Source of the DNA: CALJDF01 sp038121105
GTDB lineage: Bacteria; Pseudomonadota; Alphaproteobacteria; SHVP01
Direction of reading: 5' to 3'
DNA: 64,000 nt
Assembly: GCA_038121105.1 (NCBI GenBank)
Contig: JAYONB010000004.1
Coordinates: forward strand, 62,001 to 126,000
Shown here: positions 42,462 through 50,204 of the stretch, piece after piece
Layout: each line of letters opens with the position of its first letter
Numbering within the stretch: position 1 is the first letter of the stretch
Made by a program: the position numbers and the translations under genes
The notes under the pieces: generated by a model
What the model saw: the letters and a program-made list of their open reading frames with translations, nothing else
The model's database searches: none
Told to the model about the DNA's origin: nothing

Positions 42462-42995
42462 TTAGGCCGCCATGTGGCGGCGAATGCGCCAGCGAACGGC
42501 GCCTGTGTCGGTGACCGCTTCGCTGAAGCGTTCCCGTATGGCGTCGTCGGCGCCGGGGCCGGGTTCGAGGCCGATATCGTGTAGGCCCAGGGGGCGTCCG
42601 TTTTTGGCGCGCACCTGAACGGTGTCGATATCTTCGCCGGTGGCGCGATCGACCATGCGGACCGGCGCGTTCTCGGGCCCCATGACCCAACGGTCGCCCC
42701 ATTGGACCAGCGCGATAACCACCGTGACGAGATCGCGGCCTTTTTCGCTGAGCCGGTAATGGGCGCGCTTGCTGCCTGGCGAGACCGGCACGCGTTGGAG
42801 GATATCGTTGGCGACCAGGCGGTCGAGGCGTTCGCTGAGGACATTGCGCGCAATACCGAGGTGGCTTTGGAAGTCGCTGAACCGTCGAGTGCCGAAATAG
42901 GCCTCACGGATGATCAAGAGGGTCCACCATTCGCCGATCATGTCGAGCGATTGGGCGAGGGAGCAGCGGGTATCCGCGAAGCTAATTCGTTTCAT
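42462..42995 (-). CDS. HxlR family transcriptional regulator
   Basis: A 177-residue winged-helix regulator. It shows the HxlR signature: CSLAQSLDMIGEWWTLLIIR, the recognition-helix stretch FSDFQSHLGIARNVLSERLDRL, and wing residues RAHYRLSEKGRDL. About 60 extra residues at the C-terminus (VRMVDRATGEDIDTVQVRAK) are found in a common longer subgroup. It is divergent from the PaaI-type thioesterase gene across a 105-base spacer that holds two similar 19-bp palindromes, its likely operators. It probably controls itself and the thioesterase gene. Confidence 0.9.
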   Translation of the reverse strand: MKRISFADTRCSLAQSLDMIGEWWTLLIIREAYFGTRRFSDFQSHLGIARNVLSERLDRLVANDILQRVPVSPGSKRAHYRLSEKGRDLVTVVIALVQWGDRWVMGPENAPVRMVDRATGEDIDTVQVRAKNGRPLGLHDIGLEPGPGADDAIRERFSEAVTDTGAVRWRIRRHMAA

Positions 42996-43014
42996 AACGA
43001 AACTTTAGTATTTT

Positions 43015-43033
43015 GAGTTGCAAAATGCAACTT
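43015..43033. promoter_or_regulatory. operator-like palindrome 1 (HxlR)
   Basis: GAGTTGCAAAATGCAACTT: a near-perfect inverted repeat (AGTTGC-N5-GCAACT) in the divergent spacer, proximal to the regulator gene. Confidence 0.75.
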
Positions 43034-43038
43034 AATTA

Positions 43039-43057
43039 AAGTTGTTTGACGCAACTT
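43039..43057. promoter_or_regulatory. operator-like palindrome 2 (HxlR), overlapping a -35 box
   Basis: AAGTTGTTTGACGCAACTT: same half-sites as palindrome 1 and offset from it by 24 bases. TTGACG at 43046-43051 inside it could be the -35 of the thioesterase promoter, so a bound regulator would block transcription. Confidence 0.75.
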
Positions 43058-43100
43058 GATGTGGTTTGGTCTTATCATGAAATTTCATGGAGGGGTCAAA

Positions 43101-43595
43101 ATGGCTGGAATGGCAGCAACTCAGGATGACGTGGAGATCGGCGTGCTTGATCCGGCCGTCGTCGGCGGTCTGACCGGTCTGGAGATTATGGAGCGCATGA
43201 TCGCGGGCCGCCTGCCCAAGCCGCCGATCGGTTTGGTCATGGATTTCGACTTGGTCAGCGCAGGGATGGGGCGTGCGGTCTTTGCCGGGACGGCGGATCC
43301 GCGTTTTCTCAACCCTTATGGCACGGTGCATGGCGGGTACGTCGCGACGCTGTTGGATTCGGCGATGACCTGCGCGGTGCAAACCACGGCGGCAGCCGGG
43401 TTTGGGGTCACGACGGTCGAGTTCAAGCTAAATTTCGTGCGGCCCCTGGCGCCGGATGCCGGTCGTTTACGGGCGATCGGGACGGTGATTACCTCGGGCA
43501 AGCGGCTGGGCACCGCCGAGGGGAAGCTGGTGGACGAAAATGACCGGCTGTACGCCCACGGCACCACGACCTGCATGATTTATCCGCTGGCGTAG
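43101..43595 (+). CDS. PaaI family thioesterase (hotdog fold)
   Basis: A 164-residue hotdog-fold acyl-CoA thioesterase. The family signature NPYGTVHGGYVATLLDSAM holds the H-G-G and the acidic residue on the central helix; TTVEFKLNFVRPL and LVDENDRLYAHGTTTCMI follow. ATG 43101 has GGAGGGG seven bases upstream, so the longer frame from 43056 is not used. It lies under the palindromes of the divergent HxlR-type gene and is probably repressed by it. The likely role is release of CoA from aromatic or medium-chain acyl-CoA. Confidence 0.88.
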   Translation: MAGMAATQDDVEIGVLDPAVVGGLTGLEIMERMIAGRLPKPPIGLVMDFDLVSAGMGRAVFAGTADPRFLNPYGTVHGGYVATLLDSAMTCAVQTTAAAGFGVTTVEFKLNFVRPLAPDAGRLRAIGTVITSGKRLGTAEGKLVDENDRLYAHGTTTCMIYPLA

Positions 43596-43671
43596 CTGCC
43601 CACGGCCGCTCGAGATGTCCCGGCACCGCGACCCGCCGACCGGGCTTCGGGATGCGGATTTTGGCGGCGCG

Positions 43672-43896
43672 CTAGGCGTTGTCGCGGTCGAGGAGGCCGG
43701 CGATTTGGGTGTCGTAGGTTTTGAAGCTGACCAGGGCGCCGTTGAGTCGTTTGAGAAAGGCCGGAATGTCGAGATCGTGCCCGGCGTGGTCCAGCGAGGC
43801 GCGCAGGATTTCCTGGTACATGTCGTGGGCGGCGCGCAATAGCTGAGTGGCGTGCGCGAGATCGTGCGGGACCACGGTCTTGGCGGCGTCGGACAT
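43672..43896 (-). CDS. small helical protein of unknown function
   Basis: A 74-residue polar protein with an almost entirely helical prediction (LAHATQLLRAAHDMYQEIL, then FLKRLNGALVSFKTYDTQIA). I do not recognise a family. The start ATG 43896 has a near-perfect AAAGGAGG at good spacing, which supports real translation; an open frame extends further upstream without a ribosome site. It lies 70 bases downstream of the MmgE/PrpD gene on the same strand and may be its operon partner. Confidence 0.6.
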   Translation of the reverse strand: MSDAAKTVVPHDLAHATQLLRAAHDMYQEILRASLDHAGHDLDIPAFLKRLNGALVSFKTYDTQIAGLLDRDNA

Positions 43897-43966
43897 CGAA
43901 ACCTCCTTTGTCTCCTGGAGTCTTGGAGCGGCGAGCGCCTGTTTTCGCGCGGCGGGCGCGGCGGGC

Positions 43967-45373
43967 CTAGCCCTTCTGCCAATGCAGGTCGGCGAGGACG
44001 TCGGTGACGCTGGGTTGATCGTCAAGCGCCCAAACGCGGTCGATGACGGCCTTGATGGCGGATTCGTCGAGCAGGCCTTCGGCGCAGTCGCGCAGCTTGC
44101 CCTCGACCTCGTCGTCGGTCAGCGGGTTGTGCGGCGAGCCGCGATAGTTTTCGTCGGCCCAGAGTTCCAGCGTGCGACCGTCCTTGGTGATGACCTCGAC
44201 CCGTGAACGGATACGGTCGTAGCCCATGGCCTCGATCTCTTTGTCGTCGATGGTTTCGACACGGCGCTGCATGTCGCCGACATCGGCGCGGGACACGAAT
44301 TCGTCGGTGAACTCGCGCTTGCCCGCTTTGCCGGCAATGGCGATGGCGGCCAACAAGAAGTGCATGCAGAACTTGCCCTCAAGCTCGGTGGTCGCGAAGT
44401 TGTAACGGATCGGGCCCAAGATATTTTGCGCGGCGTAGAGTTTGATTTTTTCGATGTCGTCCGGTTTGACGTTTTCGTCGCGCATCAGGAACTTGAGCGC
44501 GTCCATCGAGGGGTGGGTGAGGACGCCGCAGGGGTAGGGTTTGATGCTGACGCCGGGCGCGGTGATGGTCAGCGGCTTGCCGAAACGGCCCAAGACCAGA
44601 TCGGGGTCGCCGCCAGGGCCGGCGATGGTCAGATAGCCCCACTTGCCGTCGAGGGCTTCGTCGTTGGCGGTGAAGCCGTCGCGGACCAAGAGGGCCGCGG
44701 TGACGCCGTTTTCGGAGGACCGACCGACGTGCAGCGGTTTGGTCATGGTGCCGAAGTTGGCGCGGATGCCAGCCGCCAAAGATGAAGCAATACCAATGGT
44801 TTGCGCCATTTGTCTGTGATCGAAGTTTAGCATTTTCGCGGCCGCCACGGCGGAGCCGAACGTGCCAATGGTGCCCGAGGTATGAAAGCCCCGAGCGTAG
44901 TGATCGGGGTTGATCGCCTCGGCGATCTTGCACTCGACCTCGAAGCCCGCGTTGAAGGCGGTGAGGAAGGTCCTGCCGTCGACCCCGCCGAGCATTTCGC
45001 CGATGGCGAGGCAGGCCGACAGCGGTGGCACGGTCGGGTGGGTGAGAAGCCCGTACATGCGACCGGGGCCTTCGGAGAGCTGGGTGTCGTCCCAATCCAT
45101 CGCGTGCCCGGCAAGGCCGTACCAAAGGGCGGCGAGATGGGCCGGGACTTTCTTGTTGGCGTTGCCCAAGAGGCGGGCGTCGGGGGCACCGCCGACCCGA
45201 TCGATATAGCGTGCCATGACTTCGAGGGCCGGCTGTTCGGAGCCGCCCAGCATGACAGCGAGCCCATCCATCACGCAGCGCCGCGCGATTTTGAGGGCAT
45301 CCTCAGGGATGGCGTCGTAGGTGAGGCCGACGGCGAAATCGACGGCGTCTTTGGTCAACGAGGCGGTGGTCAT
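43967..45373 (-). CDS. MmgE/PrpD family protein
   Basis: A 468-residue protein of the 2-methylcitrate dehydratase superfamily. The typical tracts are LAALWYGLAGHAMDWDDTQ, LTAFNAGFEVECKIAEAI, GTIGTFGSAVAAAKMLNFD, GTMTKPLHVGRSSENGVTAA and IKPYPCGVLTHPSMDALKFL. Members dehydrate 2-methylcitrate, decarboxylate cis-aconitate or have unknown substrates. No prpB or prpC is nearby, so a methylcitrate-cycle role is not supported by context. Length is normal. Confidence 0.88.
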   Translation of the reverse strand: MTTASLTKDAVDFAVGLTYDAIPEDALKIARRCVMDGLAVMLGGSEQPALEVMARYIDRVGGAPDARLLGNANKKVPAHLAALWYGLAGHAMDWDDTQLSEGPGRMYGLLTHPTVPPLSACLAIGEMLGGVDGRTFLTAFNAGFEVECKIAEAINPDHYARGFHTSGTIGTFGSAVAAAKMLNFDHRQMAQTIGIASSLAAGIRANFGTMTKPLHVGRSSENGVTAALLVRDGFTANDEALDGKWGYLTIAGPGGDPDLVLGRFGKPLTITAPGVSIKPYPCGVLTHPSMDALKFLMRDENVKPDDIEKIKLYAAQNILGPIRYNFATTELEGKFCMHFLLAAIAIAGKAGKREFTDEFVSRADVGDMQRRVETIDDKEIEAMGYDRIRSRVEVITKDGRTLELWADENYRGSPHNPLTDDEVEGKLRDCAEGLLDESAIKAVIDRVWALDDQPSVTDVLADLHWQKG

Positions 45374-45445
45374 GCGTGGGGCTCCCGGAACTGGCGTTGG
45401 TTTTGGCGGGAGACTAGCGAATTGTTGCGCGGCGGCAAGGGTGGG

Positions 45446-46327
45446 TTAGGCGCGTCTTTGCCAGACGGTCGCGAGTAGGATACCGGCGGTCAGGATGGGG
45501 AGGCCGAGCCAACCGATGAGGCCGGGGTTTTCGCCGAGGAAGATCAGACCGATGACCGTGGCAAGGCCCGGGACCGCTGACAAAAAGGCGGCCGAGACGT
45601 TGGGGCCGATGCGGCGCACCGCGACGCTGAGCAGGATCAGGCCGAGCAGGTTGGGGAACAGGCCCTGAAAGGCGACCTGGATCACGATGGTGTCTGTGCT
45701 GGCCTCGGCCAGGGTCGAGGGCAGGAACAGCCACCATGCCGGGAGGAACAGCAGCATGCCGATAACGGTGACGGTCCACAGAATCTGCGGCACATCGGTG
45801 TGCCAGCGGCGCTGGAGCAATAGGAAGACGGCAAAGCTGAGGCCCGCCGTGAGGAAAAACAGATCGCCGATCCAGCTTTGCGGCGAACCGGCAATGCCGC
45901 TGACGCTCGCCATGGCGGCGCCGGTGACGATCAACAGGCTGCCGATGATTTGGAAGCGGCCTGGTTTCTCGCGCAGCCACAGGAAAGCGATCACCAGGGT
46001 GAGCGTCGGCAGCATGCCGTTGAGAAAGACGCCGCCATGCGCCGCCGGGGCAAAGATGAACCCGGCGTAGGTGAGGAGCGCATAGGGCACGCCGCCGGTT
46101 ACGGCGAGCGCCAGCGTCTTCCCGAGGTTGAGGGCGCGCCACGGCTTGGCGATCCAGACGATGGGGATGCAGATGACGCCCGCGAAGGCATAGCGCAGCA
46201 TCGCGATGTCCCAGATCGTCAGCCCGGCGAGCGTGCCCGACCGGCTCGCCACCAGCCACGACGACCAGAAGCAGACGATGCACGACACAGCCGCCATGCC
46301 GACGAGTTGCGCTTTGCGATCGGGCAT
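45446..46327 (-). CDS. DMT family transporter (EamA domains)
   Basis: A 293-residue inner-membrane protein with about ten predicted helices arranged as two EamA repeats. Typical features are LRYAFAGVICIPIVWIA in the first half and the closing GLIFLGENPGLIGWLGLPIL in the second. EamA proteins export or import small metabolites such as amino acids. It is upstream of the MmgE/PrpD gene on the same strand, 72 bases away. Substrate unknown. Confidence 0.88.
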   Translation of the reverse strand: MPDRKAQLVGMAAVSCIVCFWSSWLVASRSGTLAGLTIWDIAMLRYAFAGVICIPIVWIAKPWRALNLGKTLALAVTGGVPYALLTYAGFIFAPAAHGGVFLNGMLPTLTLVIAFLWLREKPGRFQIIGSLLIVTGAAMASVSGIAGSPQSWIGDLFFLTAGLSFAVFLLLQRRWHTDVPQILWTVTVIGMLLFLPAWWLFLPSTLAEASTDTIVIQVAFQGLFPNLLGLILLSVAVRRIGPNVSAAFLSAVPGLATVIGLIFLGENPGLIGWLGLPILTAGILLATVWQRRA

Positions 46328-46406
46328 TAGTTCCGGGAGAACCCCACGGGGAAGGAGCCGCGGTCTTAGGCCCGGGGCGCGGGGGTGTCAAATGAGGCGT
46401 GCCTCG

Positions 46407-46535
46407 CTAGGCGGGAAGAAGGTCGATTTTCAGGCGGCTGTTGGTGGCCGCGGCGTAACGTCCCAGCGTCTTGGTACTCGGTTTCTGGGCGCCGCTTTCG
46501 AGGCCGGCGACGACCGGTTGGGTCGTCCTTCAATT
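46407..46535 (-). pseudogene. remnant of an XRE/HTH antitoxin-like gene
   Basis: Reading the minus strand, the frame ending at the TAG 46409-46407 encodes TTQPVVAGLESGAQKPSTKT and then LGRYAAATNSRLKIDLLPA. This is the second half of a helix-turn-helix domain and the C-terminus of HigA-like antitoxins. An in-frame stop (TGA) sits two codons before TTQ, and the preceding bases fit the domain only in another frame. No start codon or toxin gene is present. It is best read as a decayed fragment. Confidence 0.6.
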
Positions 46536-46592
46536 GGCGCCAACGTTCGCTGGCCCACCGTCAATGCAGGGGTCAGAGGGGGTCTTCGGCGG

Positions 46593-47468
46593 CTACGTCG
46601 CCGCTTTGTCGGCCGCGATGAACCAGTCGGCGATTTGGCTGCCGGTCATGAAGATGGTGTCGTCGCGGGCCAAGAGCTCGTCGATGAGTTTTTCGAGGTA
46701 GCCGACGCGGTGCGGCACCCCCATGAGGTGGGGGTGGGTGGCGATGGTGAGGATGCGCGGGTTGTTGTCGAACTCTTTTTCGAACGTGGCGACGGTATCT
46801 TTGTAGCGCTGATAGTAATCGGCCGAGCTTTGGTACTGGATCGCGTACATCGGGCTGTCGTTGAGCTCGAGCGTATAGGGCATGCAGATGACAGGACCGT
46901 GTTTGGTGGTCATCCAATGCGGTAGGTCGTCGAGCACCCAGTCGCAAATGTAGTCGACGCCTTCGGACGCCAGGATGTCGGGCGTGTCGTTGGTCTCGCG
47001 CAAGCCAGGGCCGAGCCAGCCGCGCGGGCGTTTGCCGTAAAAGCCTTCGATCTTGTCGAGGCATAGTTTGAGGAGGGCGGCTTCGTCGTCTTCGCCGCCG
47101 ACGGCCTTTTGTTTCAGCCCGTGGCCGACGACTTCCCAACCGATGTCTTTGACGGCCTGGGCCACCGAGGGGTAATCGTCAATCGCACCGGCGTTGAGGA
47201 AGGCGCTGGTCGGCAGATTGCGATCCCGCGCGATCTTGAAGAGGCGTGGCATGCCGGCGCGCAAGCCGTATTCGGCCCACGAGAAGTTGGGCACATCGGG
47301 CAGCGTCTCGACGCCGTGCGGGCCGGTGAGAATTTTTCGCGGCGGCGGCGAATCGAACGGCCAGCTCTCGATGTTGACCACAAAATGCACGATCAGCGGC
47401 TTGCCGTCGGGCGGGGCCAGCTTGGGGCGTTGATCGGCGAGGACGAAGGGAACGCGGGGGTTTGTCAT
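46593..47468 (-). CDS. polysaccharide deacetylase-fold protein (PuuE/allantoinase-like)
   Basis: A 291-residue NodB-homology protein of the group related to metal-independent allantoinases. Visible landmarks are LIVHFVVNIESWPFD (in place of the usual T-F-D-D), SAFLNAGAIDDYP, WEVVGHGLKQKAV, GWLGPGLRET, and TIATHPHLMGVPHRV. The absence of the D-D metal pair agrees with the allantoinase-like branch rather than chitin deacetylases. The start ATG 47468 gives the expected length. The substrate is probably a small cyclic amide or N-acyl compound; this is inference. Confidence 0.78.
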   Translation of the reverse strand: MTNPRVPFVLADQRPKLAPPDGKPLIVHFVVNIESWPFDSPPPRKILTGPHGVETLPDVPNFSWAEYGLRAGMPRLFKIARDRNLPTSAFLNAGAIDDYPSVAQAVKDIGWEVVGHGLKQKAVGGEDDEAALLKLCLDKIEGFYGKRPRGWLGPGLRETNDTPDILASEGVDYICDWVLDDLPHWMTTKHGPVICMPYTLELNDSPMYAIQYQSSADYYQRYKDTVATFEKEFDNNPRILTIATHPHLMGVPHRVGYLEKLIDELLARDDTIFMTGSQIADWFIAADKAAT

Positions 47469-47530
47469 GTGGGGGCTCGTTGGCGTTGTTGGTTGCCCGT
47501 ATTTGAGCATTGATGGGGCCCTTCGTCACG

Positions 47531-47559
47531 GATGGCGTCCGCCTTTGGCGCACGCCATC
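47531..47559. other. imperfect hairpin in the spacer 5' of the deacetylase-like gene
   Basis: GATGGCGT pairs with ACGCCATC, with an inner GCC/GGC and two mismatched bases on each side. It lies in the 181-base non-coding stretch between the deacetylase-like start and the diguanylate cyclase stop. No T-run follows. Confidence 0.45.
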
Positions 47560-47625
47560 GGCTTAGGATGACGGCTGTGCGGGTTTGGGGTTGGCTTTGG
47601 GCTTGGCTACTTCGTGGCGAACTTT

Positions 47626-47641
47626 GGCGCAACGTTGCGCC
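47626..47641. other. 16-bp perfect palindrome after the GGDEF gene
   Basis: GGCGCAACGTTGCGCC, located 9 bases after the diguanylate cyclase stop. It has no loop, so it suits a dimeric protein site or a cruciform better than a terminator. Confidence 0.5.
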
Positions 47642-47649
47642 TTGGCGGT

Positions 47650-48780
47650 TTAGCTTTCGTAGAACCGAAATTCGGAACCCCCGCGCTTTTTGGCCTGATA
47701 CATCGCGGAGTCCGCTTTCGCGATCAATTCGTCAAAGGTGGACCCGTCGTCGGGGTAGGTCGAAACGCCAATACTGGCCCGTATTTCGTCGATGCATTTG
47801 CCGTCGATCTCAAACGGCTTCGATAGATCGTCAACGATCCTTTTCAACGGAACCACGACATCGTCACGAGTTTGGACCCCAACGAACAAGACGACAAACT
47901 CATCGCCGCCGTAGCGCGATACCGTGTCCACCGAACGGACATGCATGTTGAGTCGCCTGGCAGTCTCCGTGAGCACGTGGTCGCCAAAGGTGTGCCCAAA
48001 CCGGTCGTTAATCGTTTTGAACTGGTCAAGGTCGACCATTGCGAGCGCCACCTTTTCACGCGTCCGATCGACGGTTGCGATGTCTCGGCCGAACCGTTCG
48101 AGAAGGAGGCGGCGGTTGGAAACACCGGTGAGGGTGTCAAACAGCGCCAGTTGCTCGGCCCGTTCGAGAAGCGCAAAGGCCAAACGCGATTGCTTTTTGA
48201 GCTGCCGACTGAAGTAGATCCCGCTGATCCCGACCATCGCGATGAACGCCAGGCCGCGCGGCGTGCCGGACCACTCGACGTGGACGCCCCAAATCGACCA
48301 GCCCAGCCCGATCACGACGATCGCCGCAATTTGCGCCCGTACGCTCATGGGCAAGATCATCGTGAACAGCAGCGCAAAGAAAATGAAACCGCCGAAAGAA
48401 GAGCCGATCGTCGCGGTCGCCGTGCCCAACTCACTCCGTAGCCATGTGATGGCGACCAGGCTTATCGCAAGGCATAGGCTGAGGACATCGGACGCTATGG
48501 TTTGGTAGGGCCAGCTCGGGAAGCGCCAGCGCAGGAGCGGTAGCAAGACGACCGCAACGATCCCGACGGCGCGAAGAACCGCCGACAACAATGCGTCGCC
48601 GGAATCCGCATCATAATCAACATCGACAGTGAAGAAGCCCGCCAAGCCCACCGCCAACATCGGAACGGAGACGATGGCGAACCGTACCGTGTCGGAGACA
48701 CGTCGCGTTTCGCGGAAGGCCTGCTCTTGGTTGTTGTCTACAAAAACCTGACCAAGCGGCGTGAGGCGAATTTCATCCAT
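47650..48780 (-). CDS. membrane-bound diguanylate cyclase (GGDEF)
   Basis: A 376-residue protein making the second messenger c-di-GMP from two GTP. The N-terminal half has about six membrane helices (residues 33-190) without a recognised sensor domain. The GGDEF domain occupies about 210-375: LTGVSNRRLLLERF, MVDLDQFKTINDRFGH, the active site RYGGDEF (GGDEF at 291-295) and ASIGVSTYPDDG. An inhibitory I-site R-S-V-D is present at 282-285, exactly five residues before GGDEF, so feedback inhibition by c-di-GMP is expected. It is a stand-alone gene. Confidence 0.93.
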   Translation of the reverse strand: MDEIRLTPLGQVFVDNNQEQAFRETRRVSDTVRFAIVSVPMLAVGLAGFFTVDVDYDADSGDALLSAVLRAVGIVAVVLLPLLRWRFPSWPYQTIASDVLSLCLAISLVAITWLRSELGTATATIGSSFGGFIFFALLFTMILPMSVRAQIAAIVVIGLGWSIWGVHVEWSGTPRGLAFIAMVGISGIYFSRQLKKQSRLAFALLERAEQLALFDTLTGVSNRRLLLERFGRDIATVDRTREKVALAMVDLDQFKTINDRFGHTFGDHVLTETARRLNMHVRSVDTVSRYGGDEFVVLFVGVQTRDDVVVPLKRIVDDLSKPFEIDGKCIDEIRASIGVSTYPDDGSTFDELIAKADSAMYQAKKRGGSEFRFYES

Positions 48781-48884
48781 TCAATCTTCGACAAAACAGA
48801 ACCATCGGACGCTAGTTTATCCAAGTTCTGCCCTCCAGTTCGAGCGCCGCCCAAAAGCTGCCGCGGCGCGCTATGGCCGGCCTG

Positions 48885-50147
48885 TTATGCGTCGATGATG
48901 CGGAGGCGCGATTCGTTGGAGGTGAGGGCTTCGAAGCCGGTTTTGGTGACGCGGATCGTGTCTTCGAGGTGCAGGGTGCCCCAGCCGAGTTCGAAGTAGG
49001 GCATGTCGATATTGATGACCATGTTTTCTTCGAGGGCGAAGTCGAACTCGCCGCCGGCGTAGACGTCGTCGCCCAGCGGCAGCGGGTTGTCGGTGTGTTC
49101 GAGGCCGAGACTGTGGGGCGAAACGTAGAAGTATTCGGGGAACCCGCTTTTTTGAATCACGCCGATGGTTTTTTCCATCAACGTGCTCCGGGTGATCCCG
49201 GGGCGGATCATCTCTAGGGCGGCTTCCCAGCCGGTCTCCATGGCCTTGGCGCGGCGGACCAATTCCTCGGACGGTTCGCCCACGATTAGCGTGCGGCCGA
49301 TGTCGCCGAGGTAGTGGTCGTATTCGGCCAGCGCATCGAGGAAGAGCGATTCGCCGGGGACGACCTTGCCGTGCGGGAGGCCGCCCAAGGTGGTGACGAT
49401 GTAGCGGCCCTTGCCGTCGCGTTTCGAAACTTCGGTGAAATAGGCGCGTTCGATGTCGGCCCAGTGGGCGCCGTCGTGCACCGCGCCGAGGGCGGCCTCG
49501 ACGCCAGCCTCGTTGATCACGGCGGCTTTGCGCATGAGTTCCAATTCGGCATCGGTTTTCACCATGCGGATCTCGCGGAAGATATTCGTGGCCTCGACCG
49601 CCGAGATGCTGGGCATGCCCATGTTGTTCATCCAACCGATGATGCGCGGATCGTCGGTACCGACCTTGGCGTTCTCCAGACCGGCGTCTTTCAAGATGCG
49701 GCGCAATCCCCAGGCGGGGGTCGCGGCCATGCGCGGCGCATGATCTTTCGAGCGATCGGCCCAGGTTTGTTCGAGCGGGGTGAGGGAGGCGCCCTCGCGC
49801 ACCGGCCAGCCGTTCCATTCGGCAGGCTCGGGCTCGCCGGTTTCGGGATCGACGCCGGACTCGGCGGTGTTGCGACCGGAATAGTCCGAGAACATCACGA
49901 CGTTGGGCACCCAGGTGGGCGTGACCTCGGATAAGCGTTCGGCGTTGATCGCGGCATTGATGACCAGGCCCGCCGGCGCGTTTTCGTCGCGGGGCAAGAC
50001 GGCGTAGCTGTTAAACGACCAACCGCCCGAGGAGAACAGGTCCCAATAGTCGGTGAGGTAGTAGACGTTCATGGCCTCTTTGGCGACGAGGCCGTCGAGG
50101 CCGTATTTGTCCATGACGGCATAGGCGCGTTCTTTGTTGAGCAGCAT
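48885..50147 (-). CDS. M24 family Xaa-Pro peptidase-like protein
   Basis: A 420-residue creatinase/aminopeptidase-fold protein. The N-terminal creatinase-like domain (residues 1 to about 200) is followed by the M24 domain. Candidate metal ligands are the two Asp in LDALAEYDHYLGDIGRTL, His in HSLGLEHTDNP, and Glu in GTLHLEDT. The usual Glu after the M-V-x-x-x turn reads MVINIDMPYFELG, with Asp at that place, so the site may be altered. Known relatives cleave Xaa-Pro peptides, creatine or DMSP. ATG 50147 is followed by the standard N-terminus. It is the last gene of a minus-strand run with the SDR, CoA transferase and acyl-CoA dehydrogenase genes. Confidence 0.82.
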   Translation of the reverse strand: MLLNKERAYAVMDKYGLDGLVAKEAMNVYYLTDYWDLFSSGGWSFNSYAVLPRDENAPAGLVINAAINAERLSEVTPTWVPNVVMFSDYSGRNTAESGVDPETGEPEPAEWNGWPVREGASLTPLEQTWADRSKDHAPRMAATPAWGLRRILKDAGLENAKVGTDDPRIIGWMNNMGMPSISAVEATNIFREIRMVKTDAELELMRKAAVINEAGVEAALGAVHDGAHWADIERAYFTEVSKRDGKGRYIVTTLGGLPHGKVVPGESLFLDALAEYDHYLGDIGRTLIVGEPSEELVRRAKAMETGWEAALEMIRPGITRSTLMEKTIGVIQKSGFPEYFYVSPHSLGLEHTDNPLPLGDDVYAGGEFDFALEENMVINIDMPYFELGWGTLHLEDTIRVTKTGFEALTSNESRLRIIDA

Positions 50148-50204
50148 GGGGATTTCCTTCTTTGAGGGCGCGATCGAGGGCCGCGCCTCAGGATGGGCTG
50201 GGGA

